Assembly (NCBI GenBank): GCA_903822205.1
Contig: CAIJOK010000095.1
Location: forward strand, 1 to 38,978
Length of the DNA stretch: 38,978 nucleotides
Direction: 5' to 3'
Source of the DNA: an uncultured beta proteobacterium
GTDB lineage: Bacteria; Pseudomonadota; Gammaproteobacteria; Burkholderiales; Burkholderiaceae_C
The notes under the pieces were generated by a model. It ran no database searches. It had not been told where the DNA came from and worked only from the letters and a program-made list of their open reading frames with translations. A program made the translations under genes and the position numbers. The stretch's first letter is position 1, and every line of letters begins with the position of its first letter. This document shows, one piece after another, positions 1-9,200 of this stretch.

Positions 1-59
1 GTCAATCCCGGTGCAGTAATGCCAAGCCTTGGTATCACACTGGCATCGGAGAAAGACAC

Positions 60-275
60 ATGGACCTTGCCCCTGGCCTGAAACAAACCATTTGCGCCCT
101 GTTTGAAGTACACGAAGACAGCGCGTGTGTGCAACGCATCACCACGCCGCCTGAATACCCTGGCAGTAGCGACAAGGTGGTCATCCGTGTTCGTCAGCGA
201 CCCGATGGTTTTGAGATTGATGAAAACGGCGAGGCTTCGCTGTATGCCTGTCTGTTTAGCACCGCAAGACGGTAA
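60..275 (+). CDS. Short DUF1828-like protein, possibly truncated
   Basis: A 71-residue ORF. Its pattern (LKQTICALFE, then TPPEYPG, then a hydrophobic strand and FEIDENGEASLYA) resembles the N-terminal part of DUF1828 proteins, a family of unknown function, as I remember it. The family usually continues past the DENGEA segment, whereas here a stop follows within about a dozen codons. Downstream fragments in other frames (for example an LVQAMARRQIG-like stretch near 349-390) could be remnants after a frameshift, but I cannot prove this. It points towards the 3' end of exbD on the other strand. It may be a short intact gene or a decayed one. No function can be assigned. Confidence 0.4.
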   Translation: MDLAPGLKQTICALFEVHEDSACVQRITTPPEYPGSSDKVVIRVRQRPDGFEIDENGEASLYACLFSTARR

Positions 276-366
276 AGCCATCACGCTGGTCGGGCTGTAC
301 GTCAAACGATCTGGCAGCAAAAAAACTGGCTCATGGCTTTGCCGAAAGTGGACAGTCTGGTGCAGG

Positions 367-786
367 CTATGGCGCGTCGGCAGATTGGGTGGCAAATGTG
401 ATCTGGGAGAGTCCGGCGCGGCGTGCAGCTTCCATGACGGTGATCACGGCTTGGTGTCTGGCACTGGCATCCGCGTGAATGATCACCACAGAGTCTTTGC
501 CAGCCCGGGCACTGTTTTGCATGGCTGCGGCCAAGTCGGCAACGCTGCGCCCCGATACCGGTTGTTGATTGACACGGTAGTCGCCATCACTGGTGACGGA
601 CACCAGCAGTTCTTTAGGGTAGTCGCGCAGAGCCTGCACATCGGCGGTGGGCAGCCTGATCTGCATCTCGGTGAACTTGCTGTAGGTGGTGGACAACATT
701 AAAAAGATCAAAATCACCAGCAGCACATCGATGAACGGGATCAGGTTGATCTCGGGCTCTTCTTTGGGGCGTGGACGAAAGTTCAT
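367..786 (-). CDS. exbD: ExbD/TolR-family biopolymer transport protein
   Basis: 139 residues, a normal length for ExbD. A short cytoplasmic N-terminus leads to the NLIPFIDVLLVILIFLM segment (about residues 14-30), the single membrane helix carrying the conserved Asp (FIDVLL) that takes part in proton passage. A periplasmic domain of about 100 residues follows, with the family's VVIHAD-like strand near residues 100-106. With ExbB it forms an inner-membrane proton channel that powers TonB-dependent uptake or a Tol-type function. It lies 30 bases downstream of exbB on the same strand and is surely cotranscribed with it. No tonB is in the window, so the energised partner is not known. Confidence 0.9.
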   Translation of the reverse strand: MNFRPRPKEEPEINLIPFIDVLLVILIFLMLSTTYSKFTEMQIRLPTADVQALRDYPKELLVSVTSDGDYRVNQQPVSGRSVADLAAAMQNSARAGKDSVVIIHADASARHQAVITVMEAARRAGLSQITFATQSADAP

Positions 787-816
787 AAGGGCAGATAACC
801 CATGCAGCCTGGCTGC

Positions 817-1437
817 CTAGCGGCCAATTGACGACAGATGCCGCGCCAGACGGTCTGCGGCAAGCTCAAGGGTCAACAGATAGTCATCCACCCTGGCCCT
901 GAAGTAGCGCCAAAAAATCAAGGATGGAATGGCCACGATCAAGCCAAAAGCCGTGTTGTACAACGCCACAGAGATGCCATGCGCCAACTGCATGGGGTTG
1001 GCCGGGCCTGACACGGTCTGTGACCCAAAAATCTCGATCATGCCCACCACCGTACCAAACAAGCCCATCAAAGGGGCCACCGAGGCGATCGTGGCCAAGG
1101 CACTCAGGTAGCGCTCAAGCCGGTGCGCCACCAAGCGACCGCTGCTTTCCATGCAGGCCCGCAGCTCTTCGGAGCCACAGCGAGGGTTGTTATTAAGGGC
1201 ACGCAAACCGCTGGCCAAAACCTCACCCAGTGCCGAGTTCTTTTCCAGTTGATTGACCACATCCGGCCCAGGGACAGCGGTGCGTGCAACGGACAAAACC
1301 TCTCCCAGCAGCTTTTGGGGGACCACTTTGGAGGCCTGCAGGCTGATCAAACGCTCAATGACCAGTGCCAAGGCCAGCACCGAGCAGGCCACCAAGGGCC
1401 AAATAGGCCAGCCTGCAGCTTGTAGGATAGAAAACAC
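817..1437 (-). CDS. exbB: MotA/TolQ/ExbB-family proton channel protein
   Basis: 206 residues. An N-terminal membrane helix (WPIWPLVACSVLALALVIERL, about residues 9-29) is followed by a cytoplasmic stretch. Two further helices sit in the conserved region around APLMGLFGTVVGMIEIF and HGISVALYNTAFGLIVAIPS, the typical ExbB/TolQ signature. It is the channel-forming partner of the ExbD encoded just downstream. In related betaproteobacteria an ExbB gene commonly lies next to dapB, which agrees with the order bamE, dapB, lipB, exbB, exbD here. The start at 1437 gives a normal-length protein. Confidence 0.9.
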   Translation of the reverse strand: MFSILQAAGWPIWPLVACSVLALALVIERLISLQASKVVPQKLLGEVLSVARTAVPGPDVVNQLEKNSALGEVLASGLRALNNNPRCGSEELRACMESSGRLVAHRLERYLSALATIASVAPLMGLFGTVVGMIEIFGSQTVSGPANPMQLAHGISVALYNTAFGLIVAIPSLIFWRYFRARVDDYLLTLELAADRLARHLSSIGR

Positions 1438-1519
1438 GGTAACACTCCAGTGGAAGACAAAGGTGACAGGCCAAAAAAGCTGCCGGATTATGGCCCAGCA
1501 GGCCCGATGAGCGGGGCTA

Positions 1520-2236
1520 TCAGGGGGTCAAACCTGCGCACAGTTTTTGGCCCAGCACGGCTGCGGCATCAGCCCAACTGACGGGCACGCCCAAGGTTGC
1601 CATATCAACCGTTTGCAGCCCCGCGTAACCGCAGGGGTGAATCTGTCCAAAAGGTGTCAAATCCATCGCCACATTCAGCGCCACTCCGTGGTAGGTGCAG
1701 TGGTGGCTAACCTTGAGACCCAGCGCCGCAATTTTGCCCAGGCCCGTCCAGTCTGGCGTGGATGCGGGTGGATGGCTAAACCTCAGCACACGATGCCCAT
1801 AAAGGTCATCCAGACGCACATAAACCCCCGGTGCGCCCGTTACCCTGTGACCGGTGATGCCAAAATGCAGCAGGGTGTCGATCACGGCTTGCTCCAGACG
1901 ATAGACCAGCTCGCGCACAAAATAACCGGCACGGCGCAGATCAAGCAGGGGGTAGGCCACCACCTGGCCAGGCCCGTGGTACGTCACCTGTCCTCCGCGA
2001 TTGGTCTGGATCACAGGAATGTCTGACGTGTACAAGATGTGCTCTGGCCTGCCGCCCACACCTTGTGTAAAGACAGCGGGGTGCTCGCAAATCCACAACT
2101 GGTCAGGCACGTCAGACACTTCTGACGGGCTGTTTTGGCATCTTTGCTGCGTCAATTGCTGCATGGCGGCGTAGCACCCAGCGTAGTCCACGCGGCCTAA
2201 TACCAGGGGGACAAGCTCAGGCTGAGGCAGACACAT
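1520..2236 (-). CDS. lipB: Octanoyl-[acyl-carrier-protein]:protein N-octanoyltransferase LipB
   Basis: 238 residues. LipB moves octanoate from acyl carrier protein to lipoyl domains, the first step of lipoate assembly; LipA then inserts sulfur. Family landmarks are all visible: [12 protein letters not shown] at residues 80-91, the catalytic Lys in GLGKIAALG (K168), and the acyl-accepting Cys in HPCGYAG (C202). No lipA is seen in the window, although lipA often follows lipB. The Shine-Dalgarno sequence before the start at 2236 is weak, so a few residues of uncertainty remain at the N-terminus. The gap of about 180 bases back to dapB holds only a short TTGGCC-type repeat and no gene that I can see. 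Confidence 0.93.
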   Translation of the reverse strand: MCLPQPELVPLVLGRVDYAGCYAAMQQLTQQRCQNSPSEVSDVPDQLWICEHPAVFTQGVGGRPEHILYTSDIPVIQTNRGGQVTYHGPGQVVAYPLLDLRRAGYFVRELVYRLEQAVIDTLLHFGITGHRVTGAPGVYVRLDDLYGHRVLRFSHPPASTPDWTGLGKIAALGLKVSHHCTYHGVALNVAMDLTPFGQIHPCGYAGLQTVDMATLGVPVSWADAAAVLGQKLCAGLTP

Positions 2237-2415
2237 GAACCACTCAAGATGGGGCCGTTGTCAATGGAATGGACAAGATAGCCGCGCCGATGGGACAGGG
2301 CTGCACAAGCTATGAGCATGAATTGCACCTGGTGTCTTGGCCTTGGCCTTGGACTCTGCCTTGTTGATTCCCTCATACGACTGACGCAAAAACCGCCACA
2401 GCGGGCTAAGCGTGT

Positions 2416-3240
2416 TTAGGCAAGCTGCAAGACACCAGCCATGTCAAACAGGCCACTGCTGCGTCCATGCAAAAACCGGGCCGCGCGCAAACTGCCCTGG
2501 GCGTAGCTAACGCGGCTGCCGGACTTGTGGCTGATCTCGATGCGCTCACCCGTTCCGGCAAACAAAACCGTGTGGTCACCCACAATGTCGCCGCCGCGAA
2601 TGGTGGCAAAGCCGATGGACGAGGGGTCACGCTCACCGGTGGTGCCCTGACGGGCATAGACCGCACAGTCTGCCAGGTCGCGCCCTTGGGCATGGGCGAT
2701 CACCTGGCCCATTTTGATCGCGGTGCCAGACGGCGCATCCACCTTGTGGCGGTGATGGGCCTCAATGATTTCAACATCATAGCCCGTTCCCAGTGCCCGG
2801 GCGGCAAGCTCAAGCAGTTTGAAAGTCACGTTCACCCCCACGCTCATGTTGGGGGCCATGACGATGGCCACGTCCTTGGCGGCCTCTGCAATGGCCATCT
2901 GCTCGTCACGCGTCAAACCGGTGGTGCCCACCACGGCATTGACCCCCAAAGTGCGGCAGGCTTGCAAATGGGCCAGTGTGCCCTCGGGACGGGTAAAGTC
3001 GATCAACACATCGGCCCCGGCCAGGCCTGCTGCGATGTCGGAACGAACCATGACCCCACTGGCATGGCCCAAAAAGGCCGTGGCATCACTGCCCAGCGCA
3101 TCGCTGTCTGCACGGTCCAACGCGCCGGTCAGGCGGATGTCACCGGCCCCCTGGATGGCCTCAAGCAACATGCGCCCCATGCGTCCGGTGCTGCCTGCGA
3201 CGCAAACCTTGATAACGGGTGAATGTGTTGCTGTTGTCAC
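2416..3240 (-). CDS. dapB: 4-hydroxy-tetrahydrodipicolinate reductase DapB
   Basis: 274 residues from a GTG start at 3240. DapB reduces the dihydrodipicolinate precursor with NAD(P)H in lysine and meso-diaminopimelate synthesis. The dinucleotide-binding loop AGSTGRMG lies at residues 15-22. The family signature [15 protein letters not shown] carries the catalytic His and Lys. The reading frame is open 72 codons further upstream, but that stretch overlaps bamE in another frame and looks like shadow. Starting at the GTG gives the standard length and places the nucleotide loop where it belongs. It follows bamE by 16 bases, so the two are probably one transcript. Confidence 0.93.
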   Translation of the reverse strand: MTTATHSPVIKVCVAGSTGRMGRMLLEAIQGAGDIRLTGALDRADSDALGSDATAFLGHASGVMVRSDIAAGLAGADVLIDFTRPEGTLAHLQACRTLGVNAVVGTTGLTRDEQMAIAEAAKDVAIVMAPNMSVGVNVTFKLLELAARALGTGYDVEIIEAHHRHKVDAPSGTAIKMGQVIAHAQGRDLADCAVYARQGTTGERDPSSIGFATIRGGDIVGDHTVLFAGTGERIEISHKSGSRVSYAQGSLRAARFLHGRSSGLFDMAGVLQLA

Positions 3241-3256
3241 GGTGTGGCCCCTTGCC

Positions 3257-3814
3257 TTAACGCCGAGCGGTTTCAGCCTCAAGCGGCGGATAACTGGATG
3301 GCAGGGGCGGCAAGGGGACTGGGGCCGCAGAGGCCGAACGCACCGGCGGAGGCAGGGCATCAACTGGCAGCTCAAGAACAGGCACCGTGCCAGTTTGGCG
3401 GTCAGCGCCCAGCGTGGCCACAAACTCAGCCTCAGTGGGCAGGTCGTCAGACTCAATTTTGCTCAATACATCGTCCTTAAAGAACACGGTCACCCGACGC
3501 GCTTGGGGTTCAAGCCCTGGGCGCTTGAATGAAAAGACGTAGTCCCAGCGGTCAGCATGAAACACACTGGTCAAGAGCGATGTGCCCAAAATGTCGCGAA
3601 CCTGAACGCGGCTCATGCCCTCGCGCAGGGCAACAACCTGTTCACGCGAGACAAAGTTGCCTTGCACGATGTCCATTTTGTAAGGACTGACGATGCCGGC
3701 CAGTTTGAGACTGGCCTGGTCCAAACTGCCACAAGCGGTCAAATGCAACAAGGCAGTCAGGGCCGAAACCACCAACAGAGACCACCGGACACGATGACAA
3801 GCAGGTAAACACAT
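3257..3814 (-). CDS. bamE: Outer membrane assembly lipoprotein BamE (SmpA/OmlA)
   Basis: 185 residues from the ATG at 3814. A signal peptide ends in the lipobox LTAC, giving lipidated Cys28. The BamE fold follows, with the recognisable [19 protein letters not shown] and [29 protein letters not shown]-type region. BamE helps the BAM complex insert beta-barrel proteins into the outer membrane. The C-terminus carries a Pro/Ala-rich tail of about 50 residues (about 135-185) beyond the usual compact fold, which is common in betaproteobacterial homologues. An upstream start at 3922 is open but would put 36 odd residues before the signal peptide, so 3814 is preferred. It is first in the bamE-dapB-lipB-exbBD run. 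Confidence 0.9.
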   Translation of the reverse strand: MCLPACHRVRWSLLVVSALTALLHLTACGSLDQASLKLAGIVSPYKMDIVQGNFVSREQVVALREGMSRVQVRDILGTSLLTSVFHADRWDYVFSFKRPGLEPQARRVTVFFKDDVLSKIESDDLPTEAEFVATLGADRQTGTVPVLELPVDALPPPVRSASAAPVPLPPLPSSYPPLEAETARR

Positions 3815-3948
3815 GGGGTATTGGGAAAGATGAAGAAAAATGGAAGGGGGAAATCGGGGGGATTTGCAGGGCGGCGGATTGTAGGTATGGCCCGGCACGC
3901 CCTGAAAGCTCAATACAACCAATAAATTTTATACACTATATGATCATG

Positions 3949-3977
3949 ATAATATGGCTATGATGCACGACAATCAA
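3949..3977 (-). promoter_or_regulatory. Candidate sigma-70 promoter for bamE
   Basis: Read on the minus strand, TTGATT (3977-3972) and TATTAT (3954-3949) are separated by exactly 17 bases, in an AT-rich stretch between the heme oxygenase gene and bamE. Transcription would begin near 3942, leaving a leader of about 128 bases. Prediction by eye only. Confidence 0.4.
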
Positions 3978-4006
3978 GCGATCATAGCTATTGATTAGAT
4001 AGCGCA

Positions 4007-4624
4007 TCACACAGATAACTTATTAATACCCAATTCTGCTGATTGATCAAGATGTCGATGAACCAAGTTAAAGAGCGCCAGCGCGGTGTCCGCTGCATCG
4101 GTGTGCTGGTCCGGTGGACAGACGGCATCGGCAAAGCGCAAAAAGTCCTGCCAGCACGACATGGCAGTGTCGCCATTGCCGTCAAAAAACTGCAAGGGCA
4201 GATGGCCTGCGCCCATCTGGCGAAGGGTGCGGGCGATGATCTGTCCGCCCATGCCTGAGCCTTCAACGGTGTACAACACACCCACCAAGGTGGCGACGGA
4301 CTGCGGCAGCGGCAATGTGAGCGTCAGCGGATACGGCGACCTGTTCAGTGCAGCCAGATCGGCCTCCAGCAAAGGCAGTCTGCGCCTGGGGCGGTAGCCT
4401 GGCAGCTCAGCGTGTTGGTCCAAAAACGCATGGATAAAACCCTCAGACAGGGCGTGAACGCCGTGCAGTGCCGCCAGGGCATTGCCGTACTGCCAGGCGC
4501 TTAAACCTGGCTGTAGCAAGGGGGCCAACACAGGGTGATGGTCCAGACCGTGGTGCGCTTGTTTGCTGGTCTGGCGTAAGAGGTGGTGCAGGGGCGATGC
4601 CGCCCGGGGGTCATAGCTGCTCAT
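4007..4624 (-). CDS. bphO: Heme oxygenase (BphO-type, biliverdin-forming)
   Basis: 205 residues, a normal length for bacterial heme oxygenases. It opens heme to biliverdin, CO and iron. The N-terminal helix contains KQAHHGLDHHPVL, where a His of the heme-ligand helix is expected. The distal-helix signature LVGVLYTVEGSGMGGQII (about residues 113-130) matches the family's glycine-rich heme-contact motif. It lies 16 bases downstream of a bacteriophytochrome gene, the classical arrangement for supplying the biliverdin chromophore. The start is set in a 10-bp tandem repeat that offers ATGs in three frames at 4634, 4624 and 4614; 4624 is the one that continues this frame. A role in iron acquisition is the alternative, but the phytochrome next door makes chromophore supply more likely. 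Confidence 0.88.
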   Translation of the reverse strand: MSSYDPRAASPLHHLLRQTSKQAHHGLDHHPVLAPLLQPGLSAWQYGNALAALHGVHALSEGFIHAFLDQHAELPGYRPRRRLPLLEADLAALNRSPYPLTLTLPLPQSVATLVGVLYTVEGSGMGGQIIARTLRQMGAGHLPLQFFDGNGDTAMSCWQDFLRFADAVCPPDQHTDAADTALALFNLVHRHLDQSAELGINKLSV

Positions 4625-4634
4625 AGCTGCTCAT
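4611..4634 (-). repeat. 10-bp tandem repeat across the bphO start codon
   Basis: On the minus strand the unit ATGAGCAGCT occurs twice and is followed by ATGACC, so start codons recur every 10 bases in all three frames. The first ATG (4634) opens a seven-codon ORF that ends in a TGA overlapping the third ATG. Confidence 0.85.
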
Positions 4635-4640
4635 CACTGT

Positions 4641-6149
4641 TTATAACCAACGCAACAGGTTGTTGCGGAATTTGGCCGCGACGATCTGTTCCTCTTTGGT
4701 CCATGGGCGGCTGTAATCACTTTTGTTTTCAACCCAGCGCTCAAACGATCGGCGTGGCGACAAAGCGATGGCACCGACGTTTTCACTCATGGGCTTGTTG
4801 GGGTTACCGGCCCAGGCCACTTGTTGAGGCTCTGCCTGACGAAACCAGTAAAACCGCACCCATCCGGATCGGGGGGACTGGGCTTTGATGGCCATCATGC
4901 CGCTGGCCACCGAAAGCACCAGCATGTGATCCGGAAAAAGGTCCGCCAAGTGGTCAGAACTGAGGATCAGGTCTTTGCAGCGATTGACAAACCAGTCGTC
5001 GATCACGGCCAAGCCGTCAATGTCAGGACCGTCACCGTTGATCACGACGTTGTCTTTGATGGCCAGTGCAAACCCCTGCGCACTCAGCGCGTCCATGAGG
5101 GCCTGGCCGTTGGTTTCAATGCCGTCCAGGGGATCGGCATAAGCGCCCAGTTTTTCAAGGACACCGTCAATGCGTCTGTCCAGACTGTCGATGGTTTTAA
5201 GACGCTGTCCGGACAGGTAAGACGACAAGCCCAGCGCGTAGGTGTGGGTGAGCACCACGCAGGCATTGCGCTGGTCAGGGGTGAGGATTTGCGCGGTTTG
5301 GTGGTGACAGGCCACAAGCCCCCACATGTTGCCGTTGATGCGGATGGGCACCGAAAACGAGGCCTGAATGCCCATGTTGGCCAGATAAACCAAGTGAACT
5401 TCGGATGCACTGCGAAGGTCAGACCGGGTGAGATCGGGGATGGATTCATCGACACCCAGCACGGGAACGGTATCAGCCTTGGCATCCGGGATCATGCGGG
5501 CGGGGTTGATCATGTAAAGATTGCGGGCGATGGTTGGAATGTCGCTGGCCGGAAAGCGCAGATCAAGGTAGCTGCCAACGCCTGGTGTGGTGGCTTCGGC
5601 GATGACCTCGCCAGACCAGTCTGGCGTAAAACGGTAGATCATGATCCGGTCAAAACCGATGATGCTGCGAAACGCCTGCACCAAGGCCTGGTGGTAATGG
5701 GCTATTTCGTCGGGGTTTTGTGGCGCACTTAAAAAAATATGTTGCAAATGTTGCAGTGCGATAGGCTCTGCGGGGATGTTGTTGCGTTCTAGCTCAACGA
5801 GGATAAAACCATCACCGCGTATCAGCAAAGCGTCGATACGCCCCGCAGCATCCTGAAAAACCCCCCGAATGGCCATGGTCTGCCCCACCAGAGGCGAAAG
5901 CGGTGCGATCTGCTGGGATGTCAACCACGTGGACTGGTCGATGTGGCGGCCCAGCATGAAGGCAGGCGCTACACCCACAAAACTCTCAAGATTGGCGCTG
6001 GCGTGGGTCACGCAAAGGCTTTGGGTATCGATTCGCAACATCGCACCAAAAGACTGGATGGCCCCGGAAAGGTGCAATTTTTCGGCTTCACAGCCTTGCA
6101 ACAGTTGCTCCAGCGTGTGGGGGTGAACGTAAATATGTGTGTCGGTCAT
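4641..6149 (-). CDS. bphP: Bacteriophytochrome, PAS-GAF-PHY photosensory module without output domain
   Basis: 502 residues, covering exactly the photosensory core of a bacteriophytochrome. PAS is about 15-120, GAF about 135-305 and PHY about 320-495. The N-terminal Cys20 sits in the biliverdin-attachment context (CEAEKLHLSGAIQ). The chromophore-pocket landmarks are present: Tyr172 in MIYRF, the PASDIP motif with Asp203, His252 in EVHLVYLANMG, and the PHY tongue motif PRRSFERW (465-472). The usual histidine kinase that would follow the PHY exit helix is absent: the stop comes right after NNLLRWL. One deviation is IQSFG where most bacteriophytochromes have IQPHG. It lies between a CheB-CheR-PAS-GGDEF-EAL gene (76 bases upstream) and bphO (16 bases downstream), all on one strand. 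The output must therefore act in trans, perhaps through that neighbour. A recent loss of a kinase domain is possible, but no kinase remnant follows. Confidence 0.92.
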   Translation of the reverse strand: MTDTHIYVHPHTLEQLLQGCEAEKLHLSGAIQSFGAMLRIDTQSLCVTHASANLESFVGVAPAFMLGRHIDQSTWLTSQQIAPLSPLVGQTMAIRGVFQDAAGRIDALLIRGDGFILVELERNNIPAEPIALQHLQHIFLSAPQNPDEIAHYHQALVQAFRSIIGFDRIMIYRFTPDWSGEVIAEATTPGVGSYLDLRFPASDIPTIARNLYMINPARMIPDAKADTVPVLGVDESIPDLTRSDLRSASEVHLVYLANMGIQASFSVPIRINGNMWGLVACHHQTAQILTPDQRNACVVLTHTYALGLSSYLSGQRLKTIDSLDRRIDGVLEKLGAYADPLDGIETNGQALMDALSAQGFALAIKDNVVINGDGPDIDGLAVIDDWFVNRCKDLILSSDHLADLFPDHMLVLSVASGMMAIKAQSPRSGWVRFYWFRQAEPQQVAWAGNPNKPMSENVGAIALSPRRSFERWVENKSDYSRPWTKEEQIVAAKFRNNLLRWL

Positions 6150-6225
6150 AAAAAGGACTCTTGTGTGGATGGATGAAAAAAGACCCGGCAGACCACCCGT
6201 AGAGGCCAGTCAGGGACAGGTCGCA

Positions 6226-9200
6226 TCATAGGGTTTTTAGCATCGCACAGGCGGGCAAAACCTTGTCAGATGATTGCAGAACTGCGGCAAAATCCTCAAC
6301 AGACAGGGGGCGGTAAAACAAATAACCTTGGGCAATGTCGCAGCCGTCCTGTTTAAGCACGTCCAGTTGGGCCTGGGTTTCAACGCCTTCTGCGACGACA
6401 CGAAAGCCCAGCGCGTGGGCCATGTCAATGATGGTCTTGGCGATCGATCGGTCATCAGGCTCGGTGGCTATTTTGTCCACAAAGCTGCGGTCAACCTTTA
6501 ACTCGTTGAGAGGCAGCTTGCGCAGGTAGGCCAAAGACGAATAACCCGTGCCAAAGTCATCGACACTGACCCCCGTACCCATGTCGTGGAGTCTCATCAG
6601 CTTGCCGCGAACCACATCTATCTTTTGCATCAGGGCACTTTCGGTGATCTCGATGCTGATGCTGTAGGCCGGTAAACCGGCATCCTCCAGCCGTGATGTC
6701 AGTTGGGTGACAAAATTATCGTCACGCAACTGGTGCGCCGACACGTTGATGGAAATGCAGGGCACACCCAAGCCCTGCCTGCGCCAGCCTGCAATGTGGG
6801 ACAGCACCATGTCAACAACGCGCTCGCCGATGATCGATATCAAACCACAGCCTTCCGCCACCGGAATGAACTGAACCGGTGAAACATCACCCAAAATGGG
6901 GTCACGCCAACGCAGCAAGGCCTCGGCAGCCACGATCAAACCGCTGCTCAAGTCAATTTTGGGCTGATAGACCATGCGAAGGTGATCGTTTTCAAGGGCC
7001 ATGCGCAATCCGATCTCAAGCGTCATGCGTTGCAAGGCGATGACTTTCATCTCGTCGGCAAAAAACTGGTATTGGTTGCGGCCACGGTCTTTGGCTTGGT
7101 ACATGGCGGTGTCGGCGTTCTTCAGCAGACCCACGCAGTCCGTCCCATCGTCGGGATAGATGCTGATGCCGATACTGGCCGATACATGCAGGTGGCTGTC
7201 GTTGATAAAAAATGCGCTGGACATGCATTCAACAATCCGCGTGGCGATGGCATTGACCTCCGCAAGATCAACATCGGTCAGCACCGCCACAAACTCGTCG
7301 CCTCCCAGACGGGCCAACGTGTCGGCATCGCGGGTGCATTGCTGCAGACGCTCGGTGGCTTGCTTGAGCAAAATGTCGCCGACATCGTGGCCCAGGCTGT
7401 CGTTGATGTTCTTGAAATTATCCAGGTCAATAAACAAAATCGCCATGCGGTTGCCTTGGCGTTTGGCATGAAACAGGGCATGGTTCATGCGGTCGATCAG
7501 CAGGCTGCGGTTGGGTATGCCGGTTAGCTCATCGTGGGTGGCCAAAAACTCAACCCGTTGTTGCGATGACTTAAGAACCGCAATGTCGCTGAAAATGGCC
7601 ACATAGTTGATCAACATACCGTCATCGTCCTTGACGGCACTGAGGGTCAGCCACTCAGGATAGACATCGCCGTTTTTGCGACGGTTGTAGATTTCTCCTT
7701 GCCATGAGCCTTGCTCTTGCAGGCTGCGCCACATCGCTTGATAAAACGCTGGAGATGTTTGGCCCGACTTGAGCAGTCTGGGGTTTTTGCCCAAAACATC
7801 GTCAGCCGAATAGCCCGTGATTTGGGTAAAGGCCTGATTGACGCTGAGAATTTGAATATTGGCATCGGTGATGATGATGGCCTCACCGGCGCGGTCAAAT
7901 ACCTTGGAGGCCAGGCGCAATTGCTGATCGGCCTTGCGGCGGTAACTGACATCATTGGACTGTGTGCAGATCGATCGCAAATTGCCGTTGGCATCAAAGA
8001 TCGGAAAATGAACACTGTCCAGCCATACCGTGCCACCAGCCAGGGCGATACCGTCGGTGGTTTCGATGGCGGTTAGCTTGAGCATGGCCTCAAGGTCACC
8101 CGTTCGCATCAATTGGGCGATCTCAGGGCCAAACAATTGCTGGTCGGTCTTTCCGATCACGCTGGGGGCCAAAACCTGAAAAACCTGTTCAAAACGGTTA
8201 TTGACAAACTCATAACAACCAGCAGCGTCCTTGACCGAAATCAGCGACGTGGCGTGGTTCATGATCGACAACAGGCGCTCTTGACTGTCACGGGTGCGCT
8301 GCTGGGCCAGTGTCAGGTCGGTGTTGTCGATAACCACAAGCACTGCGCCTTGCACGGTATTAGGGTGGTTTAACACAGGCGTGACAAACACCTGGTAGGT
8401 GCGTCCGCCACCTTGGGCGGCAAAGCTGACTTTGCTGGTGTTGGAGATCGCGGCCTTCAGGTGACTGTCGATGTTTTGCAGGTGGGTCGGCAGGTTAAGG
8501 CGAACGACGGACTGCCCCACCGACGCGACAGAGAGGTCGTAACTGCGCATGGCGGCACCGTTGGCGCGTTTGAGTGCGAGCTGAACGTCCAGCAGCAATA
8601 CCGGAAAATCAACGGTGTTGAACAGGCTTTCAAAATCGCTGTTGATGACAGCCAGCTCGCCAGATTTGATCTGGCTTTCGTCATTGACACTGAGAAGCTC
8701 TTCGTTGGTCGCTTGAAGTTCTTCGTTGGATGTTTGCAGTTCCTCGGTCAGGGCCGACATTTCCTCCCTGAAGGCGCTCATTTCCTCCTCCATGGTCTGC
8801 AGACGTTCGCGCGCCAAAGCCAGTTCGTCAGCCAATGAGTTTTCAGTCTTGGTGTCAACCTCTTCGGTATCGTCAGCTGCGCCACCACCTGCAAAATGAT
8901 CGGCGTTTTCAAAAACGACCAAAAATAAATCACTGTCAGACAGGCACGTTACCGGATGAATGGCCAAGCGCCAAACGGCGTAGCCCAAAGACTCAATGCG
9001 GCGCTTGCGACTGTAGGCTGTCGCCTTGCGGCGCTGTGCTCTGAATAGGGTGGTCGAAACTTCATGGGTAAATTCGGGGACGATCAAATGCGCCAGATTA
9101 AGCTCGGGCGCGCCACTGGGAAAACTGATGAAACGCGCCAATTCACCGTGCGTGTGCAAAATGTGAAAGCTGGCATTCACCAAAATGGCTGACCCCACGC

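Noticed and set aside
103-702. 199-residue plus-strand ORF
   Set aside because: It is antisense to exbD over most of its length and has no family resemblance; it is a frame shadow of a real gene.
3979-4006. ATAGCTAT-centred inverted repeat after bphO, considered as a terminator
   Set aside because: The stem is AT-rich and imperfect with no T run; it is not convincing on either strand.
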